From CAWALV01 sp963782965 (GTDB lineage Bacteria > Actinomycetota > Actinomycetes > Acidothermales > Acidothermaceae), in assembly GCA_963782965.1 (NCBI GenBank), contig CAWALV010000006.1, positions 1,240,001 through 1,304,000 on the forward strand: DNA of 64,000 nt, read 5' to 3'. Below, one piece after another: positions 47,101 through 55,983 of the stretch. The stretch's first letter is position 1, and every line of letters starts with the position of its first letter. Below the pieces are notes generated by a model. That model worked only from the letters and a program-made list of their open reading frames with translations. It did no database searches and was not told where the DNA came from. The position numbers were made by a program, and so were the translations under genes.

Positions 47101-47181
47101 CGCGACCAGCGCGACCATGGTGGCCGAGCCGGCGCGGTGGGTGAGGCCGCGCACCAGGCGGACCACGGCGACGATCCTCAA
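44098..47181 (-). CDS. Large FtsX-like ABC permease
   Basis: A 1027-residue permease of the FtsX/MacB superfamily with about ten membrane helices: one at 20-42, a cluster between about 290 and 540, and three near 885-911, 930-960 and 993-1018. Two large extracytoplasmic regions (about 45-285 and 540-880) lie between them. Such transporters usually move lipoproteins, peptides or transmit force to the envelope rather than pumping small solutes. TTG 47181 overlaps the stop of the upstream beta-propeller gene, which suggests coupled translation; a GTG a few codons later is possible. The FtsX core (VFGAVVGVAAGIVAALVAI) is at the C-terminus. Confidence 0.87.
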   Translation of the reverse strand: MRIVAVVRLVRGLTHRAGSATMVALVALVASAAAATGPAYYASARTSILRDTFASAPLAQRGIEVTLQGPVAHGLDALTASVGSVLSGAIPNAADRDRLFATPVDAVEGTANLPALHAAAPLAWRTDFCGHLRLVSGHCPTAPDAIAVSSSTATSAGWRVGQRIDATGWPALTVTGIYAVPDFSADYWFGRGATYFPAEDFSGGQPPDVPPPDAFFTPRETIDAATGFPQGTLVVDDLVNVANVRGGDLGALATAAQTLSTAPSLIATGASVQSGLSTVVGAVHDSWRSLAVPLFLITAQLLVLVWLLMFLAVTDAVDARGPEIALMKLRGFRGARLLWFALGEPVTLLAVALPLGVGLGWAVTAGLDAVLLRAGTPVALPALAWAAAAAATLGGLVAVVTAARRTLRRPIVEQWQRTGREATRRGWVIDAIAVTGAVAGVIELRTAGDIRSVGHSSLGLLVPGLVGIAVAVVAARLLPMACRALFAPTRKRGSLGVFLAVRHVARRPAGARTTIILATAFALATFGIAAWSVGNANRSLAAEVGLGAPTVLTVSAPPAVDLGNVVQQIDPSGNRAAVVDTYLDATGTGHVLLAVDPQRFTQVAQWRQRFADRPLASLMQEISPPAAPPIRLDGDMIRVHLDVGQLSRAGQVLSADIASAGADSALGFDVGTLDATSGPVTLTQQLRYCPCSLVNLSLSTGAVDASAPAVHGAVTLRGIDVHGPNGWTAVPSVTDAKQWKAPSAGDSVTATASGPRWSFGYSSLSAATLAVADIPDPLPAVVSRGALGGADPSAVELNGLNQQALTVQAVAVTSALPGTLGEGAIVDRTYAERAAAGVLSALTVQQVWVAHGAADAVAAGLKKAGVRITRVQTAAAQAKLYDRQGPGLASTAFVADAVAAAILAAGGAALSLAIAGRRRRYEYAALRATGATRSTLYVGLLLEQLAVLVFGAVVGVAAGIVAALVAIRSLPEFVTQPSSPPLSYVPDAATLAPWLGIALVLLVAVAAASSWLLLAGVRADQLREGAA

Positions 47182-48396
47182 TTGTTCACCCAGAGCAATG
47201 GCACCGTGGTCGCCGAAAAGACTCTGGCCCGCAGCTTGTCGCGGTCGAGCAGCACCCAGGCAGTGTGCCGAGAGGGACCGGAGCCGAGCACCGCGTTATA
47301 GCCGGCGCAGGCGAGGTACCGCTCGTCGGGTGACCACACGCACGACAGGACAGCCGGGACGTTCGTGGGCAACGGCACGCGCTGCACCGTACCTCCTGGC
47401 GTCCAGATCACGACGTCACCTTGGGGGCTGAGGTAGGCCAAACTGTGCCCGGACGGCGACCAGTACATCGGCCCGAGCGCGCCCGAAGGGCCGGTGGCCA
47501 CGAGTGTTCCGTCGCGGCCGTAGAGGAGCAGCGCCTGCGGCTGCGGGCTCGCAGCGAAGCCGACGTCGACCGCGACTCTGGCGCCGGTCGGGTCTGCGGT
47601 CGGCTCGAGCCGCAACGCGGTGCCGGTGCCGAGGTTCAGCGTCTGGGTGATCGCAAGCGAGCTGACGAGCGTGGTCGTCGTGCCGCCCACAACCCGATGC
47701 TCGATCGCGGTGTCGCCGTAGAGGGTGGCCGGGTCCTGCCCGGGAGGTACGGGGCCGGTGCCCGGGACGCTGGCGAAGACCGCCGATTGTTTGGGGTCGC
47801 CCGTGTAGTCGGTTGCGGCGCCCAGCTCGTGCACGGTGTTGTCGGCAATGGAGATGATGCCGACGCCGGGTACGCTGCCGCGCTGCGGCCCCACCGCCAT
47901 TCGTTGGCAGGTCGAACGCCGGGCTGAAAGCGACTCCGTTGTCACCGTCGACGAAGGCGGTCGGCGAAGTCACCGCGGCGGTGACCGTCTGCGGGCCCTG
48001 TGTCGTGCTCGATTCCGGTGCCGACAGCGGGCCGTATAGCGATGTCGACTGCTGCACCGGCCGGCCGTCCTTCAACGTGATCATTGCGCCTGCGACGGTG
48101 ACCAGCAGGCTGTGGTCGGGCGATACGGCGACCGGGTCGCCACCGATCGCGCCGAGCTGTTCGAAGCGTTGCTCATGGCTGCCGTCGGGACGCGCCTGGG
48201 CGAGCATCCCGATGTTCGTGTCGTAGACGAGCAACCGTCCGGGCGCCGCCGCTGTCGTGCCGCTCGAGACCGCCTTCCAGGTGCCGATGCCGGCGCCGGC
48301 GAGCGCCGCGACGATGACGACGGCGATGACGCCACGCAGGAGGCGACTCCGAGCCGACGGCGGAGGCGATTCGGAGTCGAGCGCGGGGAACGCCAT
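47178..48396 (-). pseudogene. Membrane-anchored beta-propeller protein, frameshifted
   Basis: Reading from ATG 48396 gives a cytoplasmic start, a membrane helix (about 21-41) and a propeller-like domain up to FSPAFDLPTNGGG. The continuation (VPGVGIISIADNTVHELG to the stop at 47178) is in the +1 frame. Removing one base in the C-run at 47889-47892 restores a single protein of about 405 residues with WD40/TolB-like blades (YWSPSGHSLAYLSPQGDVVIW, VWSPDERYLACAGYN). It lies 23 bases after bioD and overlaps the permease gene, so it is probably the extracytoplasmic partner of the ABC exporter. Sequencing error or a real inactivation cannot be told apart here. Confidence 0.7.
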
Positions 48397-48419
48397 TGCC
48401 GCAGGCTACCGCCGCACGG

Positions 48420-49142
48420 TCATCGACGCTCATTGGCCGAGTGCGTCGCGGCGATGTCGAAACCGTCGGCAACGCCGTGCAGTTCGGCCGCGAGCCAGCG
48501 CGGCGCACGGTCGCGGAACACCTCGGCAGGCAGGCTTCCGGCACCCTCGGGCAGCACACCGGACAGGAGCGGCAGGTCGTCGAGGTTCGTGCGGTGCACG
48601 AGCTGCGGCTGCGCCGGCCAGGAGCCGATCACGACCAGATCGCGCACCCCGCGCTGCGCGAGCACCAGACGGGTCAGCGCCGTGTGGTTCAACGTGCCCA
48701 GCCCCGCGCGGACGACGACGACGGTCGGCGCGGCGATCGCAACGGCGAGATCGGCGATCGTCCAGTCATCGGCCCCCATCGAGACGAGCACCCCACCGGC
48801 GCCTTCGACCAGCACGAGGTCGTGGTCGGCGGTGCGCGCCCCGACGGCGTCCACGACGTCGTGCAGTGTCAGCATCGGCAGGCCGGCGACCCGCGCCGCA
48901 GTCGCAGGCGCCAGCGGGTCGGGGTAGCTGACCAGGGTCACGACGGACGCGGGCGCGGCGAGCCGGGTGACGGCGGCGGCGTCGGTCTCGTCGTCCGTTG
49001 CGGTGCCGGTCTGGCACGGCTTGACGACGGCCACCCGGAGTCCGGCCTGCTGGGCGGCGGCCGCGATCGCCGCGCTGACGATCGTCTTGCCGACCCCGGT
49101 GTCGGTGCCGGTCACGACGACCGCTCCGCGCAGCCCGCTCAC
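48420..49142 (-). CDS. bioD: Dethiobiotin synthetase BioD
   Basis: A 240-residue ATP-dependent carboxylase closing the ureido ring of dethiobiotin. The P-loop is VVTGTDTGVGKTIVSAA (K19), followed by VAVVKPCQTG, LVLVEGAGGVLV and VVVVRAGLGTLNHTALT. GTG 49142 overlaps the bioF stop (GTGA), the habit of this genome; ATG 49151 is the alternative. Second gene of bioF-bioD, which continues into the beta-propeller and exporter genes. Confidence 0.93.
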   Translation of the reverse strand: MSGLRGAVVVTGTDTGVGKTIVSAAIAAAAQQAGLRVAVVKPCQTGTATDDETDAAAVTRLAAPASVVTLVSYPDPLAPATAARVAGLPMLTLHDVVDAVGARTADHDLVLVEGAGGVLVSMGADDWTIADLAVAIAAPTVVVVRAGLGTLNHTALTRLVLAQRGVRDLVVIGSWPAQPQLVHRTNLDDLPLLSGVLPEGAGSLPAEVFRDRAPRWLAAELHGVADGFDIAATHSANERR

Positions 49143-50311
49143 GGACGGCATCCCACGACGACCTCGACGGCCCGATCGAAGTCGGACGCCGAGATGCCGG
49201 CGTTGATCGTCAGGCGCAGCCGTGCCTTCGGGTCGGGGGTCGACGGTGGCCGGAAGCAGCCCACCGCCACCCCGCGTGCGGCGCAGGCAACCGTCCACGC
49301 GACGGCCGCGTCGGCGTCCGGGGCGACAACGGAGATCACCCCGCCCGCGGGCTCGCCGACAACCAGCCCCGCCGCCCGCAGCCGCTCCGCGAGCAGGGCG
49401 GCTCGCGCGTGCAGCGTCGCCCGGCCGCCCTCGGCCGCCCTCAGCAGTGCCACCGCGGCCAGTGCGCCTGCGGCAACTGCCGGCGGCAGCGCGGTGTCGT
49501 AGACGAAGGTGCGGCCGGTGTCGACGAGGTGCTCGATGAGGGATGTCGGCCCGGCGACGACACCGCCCGCCGCGCCGAGAGCCTTCGACAGCGTTGCCGT
49601 GACGACGACATCCGGCTCGTCGGCGAGCGCCGCGCCGACGACAGCCCCGGCACCCTCAGGCCCGAACACGCCGACGGCGTGGGCGTCGTCCACGAGCAAC
49701 ACCGCCCCGGCGGCCCGGCAGGCGGCGTGCATCTGTGCGAGCGGCGCGAGGTCGCCGTCGACCGAAAACAGCGATTCGGTGACGACGAGCTGCGGCCGCC
49801 GCCCCGCGTCGCCGGCGAGCGCGGCCCGAAGCGCTTCGACGTCGGCGTGCGGGAAGACCTCGGTGCTCGCGCCGGACAGCCGGCAGCCGTCGACGAGCGA
49901 CGCGTGGGAGTGCGCGTCGAGCAGGATCTGCGTGCGCGGCTGAACGACCCCGCGGATCGCGCCGAGGTTGGCCAGGTAGCCGGAGGAGTAGACGAGGGCC
50001 GCAGGTTGGTGCAGGAGGTCGGCCAGCGCAGCTTCGAGCGCGGCGTGCGCGTGGGTCGAGCCACGCACCAGTCGTGAGCCGGTCGCGCCCAGGCCGTAGT
50101 CGCCGAGGGCAATCGATGCGGCGGCGAGCACCGCCGGATGTCGGGACAGCCCCAGGTAGTCGTTGCCCGCGAGGTCGACCGTGGGCGCGGCCTCGGCGGG
50201 TTGCGGTCCGTGCGGATCGAGCCGCCGGGTCAGGCCGGCCTTCGCTCGCAGCCCGGCGCGCCGCTCGAGACGCCGCAACCAGGCTGCGGGATCACCCGAC
50301 GGACGGTTCAC
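49139..50311 (-). CDS. bioF: 8-amino-7-oxononanoate synthase BioF
   Basis: A 390-residue PLP enzyme condensing pimeloyl-thioester with alanine. DLAGNDYLGLSRHP, GLGATGSRLVRGSTHAHAALE, VTESLFSVDGDLAPL, LLVDDAHAVGVFG and the PLP Lys in TATLSKALGAAGG are typical. GTG 50311 has the hexamer TACGAT (minus strand, 50324-50319) 7 bases upstream, the leaderless pattern, and gives a normal N-terminus. It is divergent from dnaE. Confidence 0.94.
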   Translation of the reverse strand: MNRPSGDPAAWLRRLERRAGLRAKAGLTRRLDPHGPQPAEAAPTVDLAGNDYLGLSRHPAVLAAASIALGDYGLGATGSRLVRGSTHAHAALEAALADLLHQPAALVYSSGYLANLGAIRGVVQPRTQILLDAHSHASLVDGCRLSGASTEVFPHADVEALRAALAGDAGRRPQLVVTESLFSVDGDLAPLAQMHAACRAAGAVLLVDDAHAVGVFGPEGAGAVVGAALADEPDVVVTATLSKALGAAGGVVAGPTSLIEHLVDTGRTFVYDTALPPAVAAGALAAVALLRAAEGGRATLHARAALLAERLRAAGLVVGEPAGGVISVVAPDADAAVAWTVACAARGVAVGCFRPPSTPDPKARLRLTINAGISASDFDRAVEVVVGCRP

Positions 50312-50404
50312 CCGAGCGATCGTAGGCGGTCGGAGCGGCGGGCCTGCTCCGTCGGTCGAGGGCGCTAGGCTGCCAGCCGTTGGTGAGCGGAAGGTGTGGC
50401 GGGC
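50312..50404. promoter_or_regulatory. Divergent bioF/dnaE promoter region
   Basis: For bioF (minus) TACGAT at 50324-50319 ends 7 bases before its GTG. For dnaE (plus) TAGGCT lies at 50366-50371 and GGAAGG at 50389-50394 is the ribosome binding site, 10 bases from ATG 50405. No clear -35 boxes are seen for either. I see no BirA- or BioR-type palindrome. Confidence 0.45.
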
Positions 50405-53400
50405 ATGGCGGCCGGGGTGGGTAAGAACGACAAGTCTTTCGTCCACCTGCACGTGCATACCGAGTACTCGATGCTCGACGGTGCGGCGAGGCTGAAAGAT
50501 CTCTTCAAGGAAGCCGCCGCCATGGGCATGCCGGCGTTGGCGATGACCGACCACGGCAACGTCTTCGGTGCCTACGACTTCTACAAGCAGGCGGTCGCCG
50601 CCGGCGTCAAGCCGATCATCGGCATGGAGGGCTACCTCGCCCCCGGCAGCCGGTTCGACCGCAAGCGGGTCTCGCTGGTCAGCGCCGGTTCGGGTGGCGA
50701 CGACAACGTCGGCGAGATGTACACCCACATGACGTTGCTGGCGCAAGACACCGCAGGCATGCACAACCTGTTCCGGTTGTCCAGCCTGGCCAGCCTCGAA
50801 GGCTACTACTACAAGCCGCGGATGGACCGCGAGCTCTTGCAGACCTACGCGAAAGGCATCATCGCCACCACCGGTTGCCCGAGCGGTGAGGTGAATCGCC
50901 TGCTCCAGCAGGGCCAATACGACGCCGCGCGCAGAGCAGCTGCCGACTACCGCGACATCTTCGGCCGCGAGAATTTCTACTGCGAGCTGATGGACCACGG
51001 CATCGAGATCGAACGCCGGCATCGCGACGATCTGCTCCGGCTGGCCAAGGATTCTCAGCCTTCCGTTCCTCGCGTCGAACGATCTGCACTACACGTATGC
51101 GAAGGACTGGGAGGCGCACGAGGTCCTGCTCTGCGTGCAGACGGGCAAGACTCTCGCCGACCCGAACCGGTTCAAGTTCGACGCGCACGATTTCTATCTC
51201 AAGTCCGCAGCGCAGATGCGCGAACTCTGGCGCGACTTCCCCGAAGCGTGCGACAACACCCTCGAGATCGCCGAGAGGTCGCAGGTCACGTTCAACGAGG
51301 GCGCGAACCTGATGCCGCAGTTCCCGGTGCCCGCCGGTGAGACCGAGGACTCGTGGCTGGTGAAGCAGGTCGAAGCGGGTCTGCACCGCAGGTTCCCCGG
51401 TGGCGTTCCCGACGAGCATCGCAAGCAAGCGGCCTACGAGGTCGGCGTCATGTGTCAGATGGGGTTCCCGGGCTACTTCCTGGTCGTCGCCGACCTCGTG
51501 CGTTACGCCCAGGAGAACGGCATCCGCGTCGGGCCCGGCCGGGGGAGCGCGGCGGGGTCCATGGTCGCCTACGCGCTGGGCATCACCGAACTCGACCCGA
51601 TCGCGCACAAGCTGCTGTTCGAGCGGTTCCTCAACCCGGAGCGCATCTCGATGCCCGACATCGACATGGACTTCGACGAGCGCCGTCGCGGCGACATGAT
51701 CCGCTACGCCACCCAGAAGTACGGCGAAGAGCGGGTGGCGCAGATCATCACCTACGGCACGATCAAAGCCAAGCAGGCGATCAAGGACTCCGCCCGGGTC
51801 CTCGGCTACCCGTTCTCGACGTCCGACCAGATCACCAAGGTGATGCCCGCGCCGGTCATGGGCAAGGACGTTCCGCTCGCCGGCATCTTCGATCCCGCGC
51901 ATTCGCGCTACGCCGAGGCCGGTGAGTTCCGCGCGCTGTACGAGCAGAACCCCGACGTCAAGCGGGTGATCGACACAGCTCGCGACCTCGAGGGGCTGAA
52001 GCGGCAGTGGGGCGTCCATGCGGCCGGCGTCATCTTGTCGCGCGAGCCGCTGCTCGACGTCATCCCGATCCAGCGCCGGGAGCAGGACGGCGCGATCATC
52101 ACCCAGTTCGACATGAGTGCCTGCGAAGCGCTCGGGTTGCTGAAGATGGACTTCCTCGGTCTGCGCAACCTCACCGTGCTCGACGACTGCCTGGCGGGGA
52201 TCAAGGACAACCGCGGCGAAGAGCTCGTTCTCGAACGACTCGACCTCGACGCCGACAAGGCCACCTACGAGCTGCTCGCCAGCGGTGAGACGCTGGGCGT
52301 CTTCCAGTTCGACGGTGGCCCGATGCGGGCCCTGCTGCGGTCGATGAAGCCGGACAAGTTCGCCGACATCTCCGCCGTCGGCGCGTTGTACCGTCCGGGC
52401 CCGATGGGCGCGAACGCCCATAACGACTACGCCGACCGCAAGAACGGGCGTAAGCCGGTGGTGCCGATCCACCGCGAGCTCGCCGAACCGCTCAAGGAGA
52501 TTCTCGACGAGACCTACGGCCTGATCGTCTATCAAGAGCAGGTCATGGCGATCGCGCAGAAGCTGGCCGGCTACACGCTCGGCCAAGCCGACCTGTTGCG
52601 GCGAGCGATGGGCAAGAAGAAGAAGGAGATCCTCGACAAGGAGTACGTGCCGTTCTCCGAGGGCATGCGCACGAACGGCTATTCGGAGAACGCCGTCAAG
52701 ACGATCTGGGACATCCTCGTCCCGTTCTCCGACTACGCGTTCAACAAGGCGCACAGCGCCGCGTACGGCGTCGTCTCGTACTGGACGGCCTACCTCAAGG
52801 CCAACTACCCGGCCGAATACATGGCCGCGCTGCTCACCTCGGTCAAGGACGACAAGGACAAGTCGGCGCTCTACCTGCACGAGTGCCGCCGCATGGGCAT
52901 CAAGGTGCTGCCGCCCGATGTCAACGAGTCCGACTCCAACTTCACCCCGCGCGGCACCGACATCCGGTTCGGCCTGTCCGCGATCCGCAACGTCGGCGAG
53001 AACGTCGTCGCCTCCGTCATCGAGACCCGTCGCAGCAAGGGCCGTTACCTCGACTTCCCCGACTTTCTGGCGAAGGTCGAACCCGTCGTCTGCAACAAGA
53101 AGGTCGTCGAGTCGCTCATCAAGGCAGGGGCGTTCGATTCGCTCGGCCACACCCGACGCGGCTTGGTCGCCGTCCATTCGGAGATCATCGACGCCGCGAT
53201 GGGCACCAAGCGGGCGGAGGCCGCGGGACAGTTCGACCTCTTCGCGTCGGCGTCCGGTCCGGCTGACGACGAGGGGCCGGCGTCCGGACTCGGCCTCGAC
53301 ATCGCGATCCCGGTGCAGGAGTGGGCGAAGACCACCCTGCTCGCTGCCGAGCGCGACATGCTCGGCCTCTACGTGAGCGATCACCCGCTGTTCGGCGTCG

Positions 53401-53963
53401 AGCACGTGCTCGCGCGGCTGGTCGACTGTTCGATCGGCGCGGCCGGGGCGGGTGACAAGCCCGACGGCACGGTGCTCACGGTGGGCGGCATCGTTTCGGG
53501 GTTGCAGCGCAAGATGACGAAGCAGGGCAACCCCTGGGCGATCGCGACACTCGAGGACCTCGAGGGCAGCATCGAGGTGCTCTTCTTCCCGCAGACCTAT
53601 CAGCAGTATGCGATGCAGCTGGCGACCGATGCGGTCGTCTGCGTCAAGGGGCGGCTGAACCGGCGCGACGACGTACCGAGCGTGGCCGCGATCGAGATGT
53701 TCCTGCCCGATCTCGGCGAGGCGGAGCCGCGAGGTCCGGTCGTGCTGCAGCTGCCCGCCGTCCGGTGCACCCCGCCGGTGGTGGAGCGATTGCGCGAAGT
53801 GCTCGCGACCCACCCCGGCGTCACGCAGGTACAGCTGCAACTGCGCAGCGGCGAACGGACCACCGTCCTGCGTCTCGACGACAACCTTCGGGTCGACCCG
53901 ACGCCCGCTTTGATGGGCGACCTGAAGGCGCTGCTCGGCCCGTCCTGCCTCCTCGGCAGTTGA
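50405..53963 (+). CDS. dnaE: Replicative DNA polymerase III alpha subunit DnaE, frameshifted in this sequence
   Basis: PHP domain start FVHLHVHTEYSMLDGAARL, catalytic PDIDMDFDERR (D418, D420), the finger and thumb domains and the clamp-binding QFDLF (from Q942) identify DnaE1, about 1185 residues once corrected. The first frame runs to about 51050 (RHRDDLLRLAKD) and the rest continues in the +1 frame from ILSLPFLASNDLHYTYAKDW. Deleting one T at 51052/51053 restores LAKDLSLPFLASNDLHY, the expected sequence. As dnaE is essential and everything after the shift is intact, a sequencing or assembly error is most likely. ATG 50405 is preferred over GTG 50396 because of spacing to GGAAGG. Confidence 0.9.
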
Positions 53964-54016
53964 CCGCTTCCGCGCTGATCACCGGGGGAGCGCGAACGCG
54001 GTCGCGGCGCAGCACG

Positions 54017-54022
54017 TACCCT
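54017..54022 (+). promoter_or_regulatory. -10 hexamer for a near-leaderless ABC transporter transcript
   Basis: TACCCT followed by 8 bases and ATG 54031. TANNNT at this distance fits a leaderless actinobacterial transcript; no -35 box is clear. Confidence 0.4.
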
Positions 54023-54030
54023 GGCAGGCA

Positions 54031-55137
54031 ATGGCCGCAGGTGAAGCGCAACACGGTGTCGATGTCGGCGTGCCGGGCGCGGGCCGGCTCGTGACGCGAA
54101 CCGCCGCCGCGACGGCCGCCTCGCCGGCCGCCGTGCCGACCACCTCAACCTCGGGCTCGGCCGCCGGCCCGGCCGCCGACTCCCGAACGGCGTTCGCAGT
54201 CCGCGGCCTGACGAAGACGTATCGCTCGAAGAGTGGCGACGTCGCGGCGAGTGCCGGCATCGATGTGCGAATTCGTACCGGTGAAGTCTTCGGTCTGCTC
54301 GGTCCGAACGGTGCCGGCAAGACCACGCTGGTGCGGCAACTGATCGGGTTGCTGCGGCCCGACGCCGGTGAGATCGAACTGTTCGGCCACGACGTGGTCG
54401 CGCGTCCGCGTCTCGTCCCTCGTTTCGTGGCGTACCTGCCCCAAGACGACGCCGCGCTCGCCGACCTCTCGCCGCTGCTCGCGATCGAGACGACGGCGCG
54501 GTTGCGTGGCCTCTCGCGTGCTCAGGCGCGCGCAGCGCGTGACGACGTCATCGAAGAACTGGGGCTCCAGGCGTATGCGCACCGGCCGATCGCGAAGCTC
54601 TCCGGCGGCCAGCGCCGGCTGGCGTGCGTCGGGGCGGCACTCGTGGGCGAGCGCCCGGTGCTGGTGCTCGACGAACCCACGACCGGCCTCGATCCGGTCG
54701 CGCGGCGCGCGGTGTGGTCGGCGGTCGAGCGCCGCCGGGCGGCCAGCGGCACCACCGTCGTCCTCGTGACGCACAACGTGCTCGAGGCAGAGACCGTGCT
54801 CGACCGGGTGGCGATCGTCGACCGGGGCAAGGTCATCGCCGACGACACGCCTGGGGCGCTCAAAGCCAGGGTCGATCGCGACGTCCGGCTCGAACTCGCT
54901 TGGCGCGACGACCCGCCGTCCGATCATCCGCTGGTCGAGTCGCTGCGCGCCAAGGCCAAGGTTCGCGGCCGCCGGTGGAGCGTGCGCATGTCTGCGGACG
55001 ACGCCCGAGCGGCCCTCGCGGAACTCACCGGTGGCTCCGTGTTCGCCGCTCTCGACGACTTCACACTCACCACGCCGTCCCTGGAAGACGTCTATCTGGC
55101 ACTCGGCGGGTCCGCCGACGACTTGGAGCGGGTGTGA
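54031..55137 (+). CDS. ABC exporter ATP-binding protein (DrrA/CcmA type)
   Basis: A 368-residue ATPase. A disordered Ala/Thr-rich N-terminus of about 50 residues precedes Walker A GPNGAGKTTL (K97), Q-loop YLPQDDAAL, signature LSGGQRRLACVGAAL, Walker B VLVLDEPTTGLDP and LVTHNVLEAE. A C-terminal domain of about 75 residues is typical of DrrA-like ATPases. It is coupled by a GTGA overlap to a six-helix permease gene, so the pair is an ABC-2 type exporter of unknown substrate. Confidence 0.9.
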   Translation: MAAGEAQHGVDVGVPGAGRLVTRTAAATAASPAAVPTTSTSGSAAGPAADSRTAFAVRGLTKTYRSKSGDVAASAGIDVRIRTGEVFGLLGPNGAGKTTLVRQLIGLLRPDAGEIELFGHDVVARPRLVPRFVAYLPQDDAALADLSPLLAIETTARLRGLSRAQARAARDDVIEELGLQAYAHRPIAKLSGGQRRLACVGAALVGERPVLVLDEPTTGLDPVARRAVWSAVERRRAASGTTVVLVTHNVLEAETVLDRVAIVDRGKVIADDTPGALKARVDRDVRLELAWRDDPPSDHPLVESLRAKAKVRGRRWSVRMSADDARAALAELTGGSVFAALDDFTLTTPSLEDVYLALGGSADDLERV

Positions 55138-55958
55138 CTGCCTCGGCCGACACCCCGTTGACGCCGTTGCGCGCCGGCCTGGCAGACGCGGGCCGGCCGC
55201 GGGCCGCTGCGTCGCCCACGTTCGCGACGACGTTCGCCGCCGTGTTCGCCGGTCAGATCTCACGGGCCAGGGTGGCGGCGATCCCCATCTTCATGGCCGC
55301 CACGTTGCAGTCGGTCGGCCTCATCGTCTTGCTGAAAGGCCTCGTCGACACGACGAGCGCGGTCACCGTGCAGTCGGTCGTGGCCGGCTCGTCGGTGACG
55401 GTGGTCTCGTTCGTGGCACTCAACTTGCTCGCGCAGCGGTTCGGCGCATTGCGGGCCAGTGGCGCTCTCGACTATTTCGGCGCGCTGCCGGTGCGGCCCA
55501 GCGCCATCGTCACCGCGACTGCTGCGGCGTGGGCGAGCTTCACCGTGCCCGGTTCGCTCCTCGTCGCCGTCGGCGGAGCGGCCTTCTACCGCCTGCCGCT
55601 CGCGCACATCTGGGTCATCGCACCAGTCATCGTCGCTGCCGGCATTTCACTCGCCGGGCTCGGCGCATTGCTCGGCCTGGCGTTGCCGCGCCAGGAGTTG
55701 GCGACTGTGGCAGGCCAGCTCGGCATGTCACTCGTCATGTTCCTCGGCCTCGTCCCGGCGCACCGCCTGCCCGGTGTGGTGCAGGCGGTGCGCGCCGCAG
55801 TGCCTTCCACCTATGCCGTCGACGCGTTCGCGGAGTCGTTTCGCTCCCACCCGCAGTGGGGTGTCGTCGCGGCCGATCTCGGTGTCTGCGTGGCGGTCTG
55901 CGCCGTCGCCCTGGGCGCCGCGGCGTGGGCATTTCGGCGCGCTGTGACCGCTCGATGA
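55134..55958 (+). CDS. ABC-2 type permease
   Basis: A 274-residue membrane protein with about six helices, among them IFMAATLQSVGLIVLLKGL and LGVCVAVCAVALGAAAWAF. ABC-2 permeases pair with DrrA-type ATPases, here encoded immediately upstream with a 4-base overlap. The SALDYFGALPVRPS-like cytoplasmic loop between helices 2 and 3 (ALDYFGALPVRPSAIVTATA) is typical of the family. The substrate is unknown. Confidence 0.85.
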   Translation: MTASADTPLTPLRAGLADAGRPRAAASPTFATTFAAVFAGQISRARVAAIPIFMAATLQSVGLIVLLKGLVDTTSAVTVQSVVAGSSVTVVSFVALNLLAQRFGALRASGALDYFGALPVRPSAIVTATAAAWASFTVPGSLLVAVGGAAFYRLPLAHIWVIAPVIVAAGISLAGLGALLGLALPRQELATVAGQLGMSLVMFLGLVPAHRLPGVVQAVRAAVPSTYAVDAFAESFRSHPQWGVVAADLGVCVAVCAVALGAAAWAFRRAVTAR

Positions 55959-55983
55959 CCGGTGGCCGTTACGGTGAGGCGCG

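Noticed and set aside
50859..53840. 993-codon open frame on the minus strand opposite dnaE
   Set aside because: dnaE has full catalytic motifs on the plus strand; the antisense frame is an Asp/Arg/His-rich mirror without a domain.
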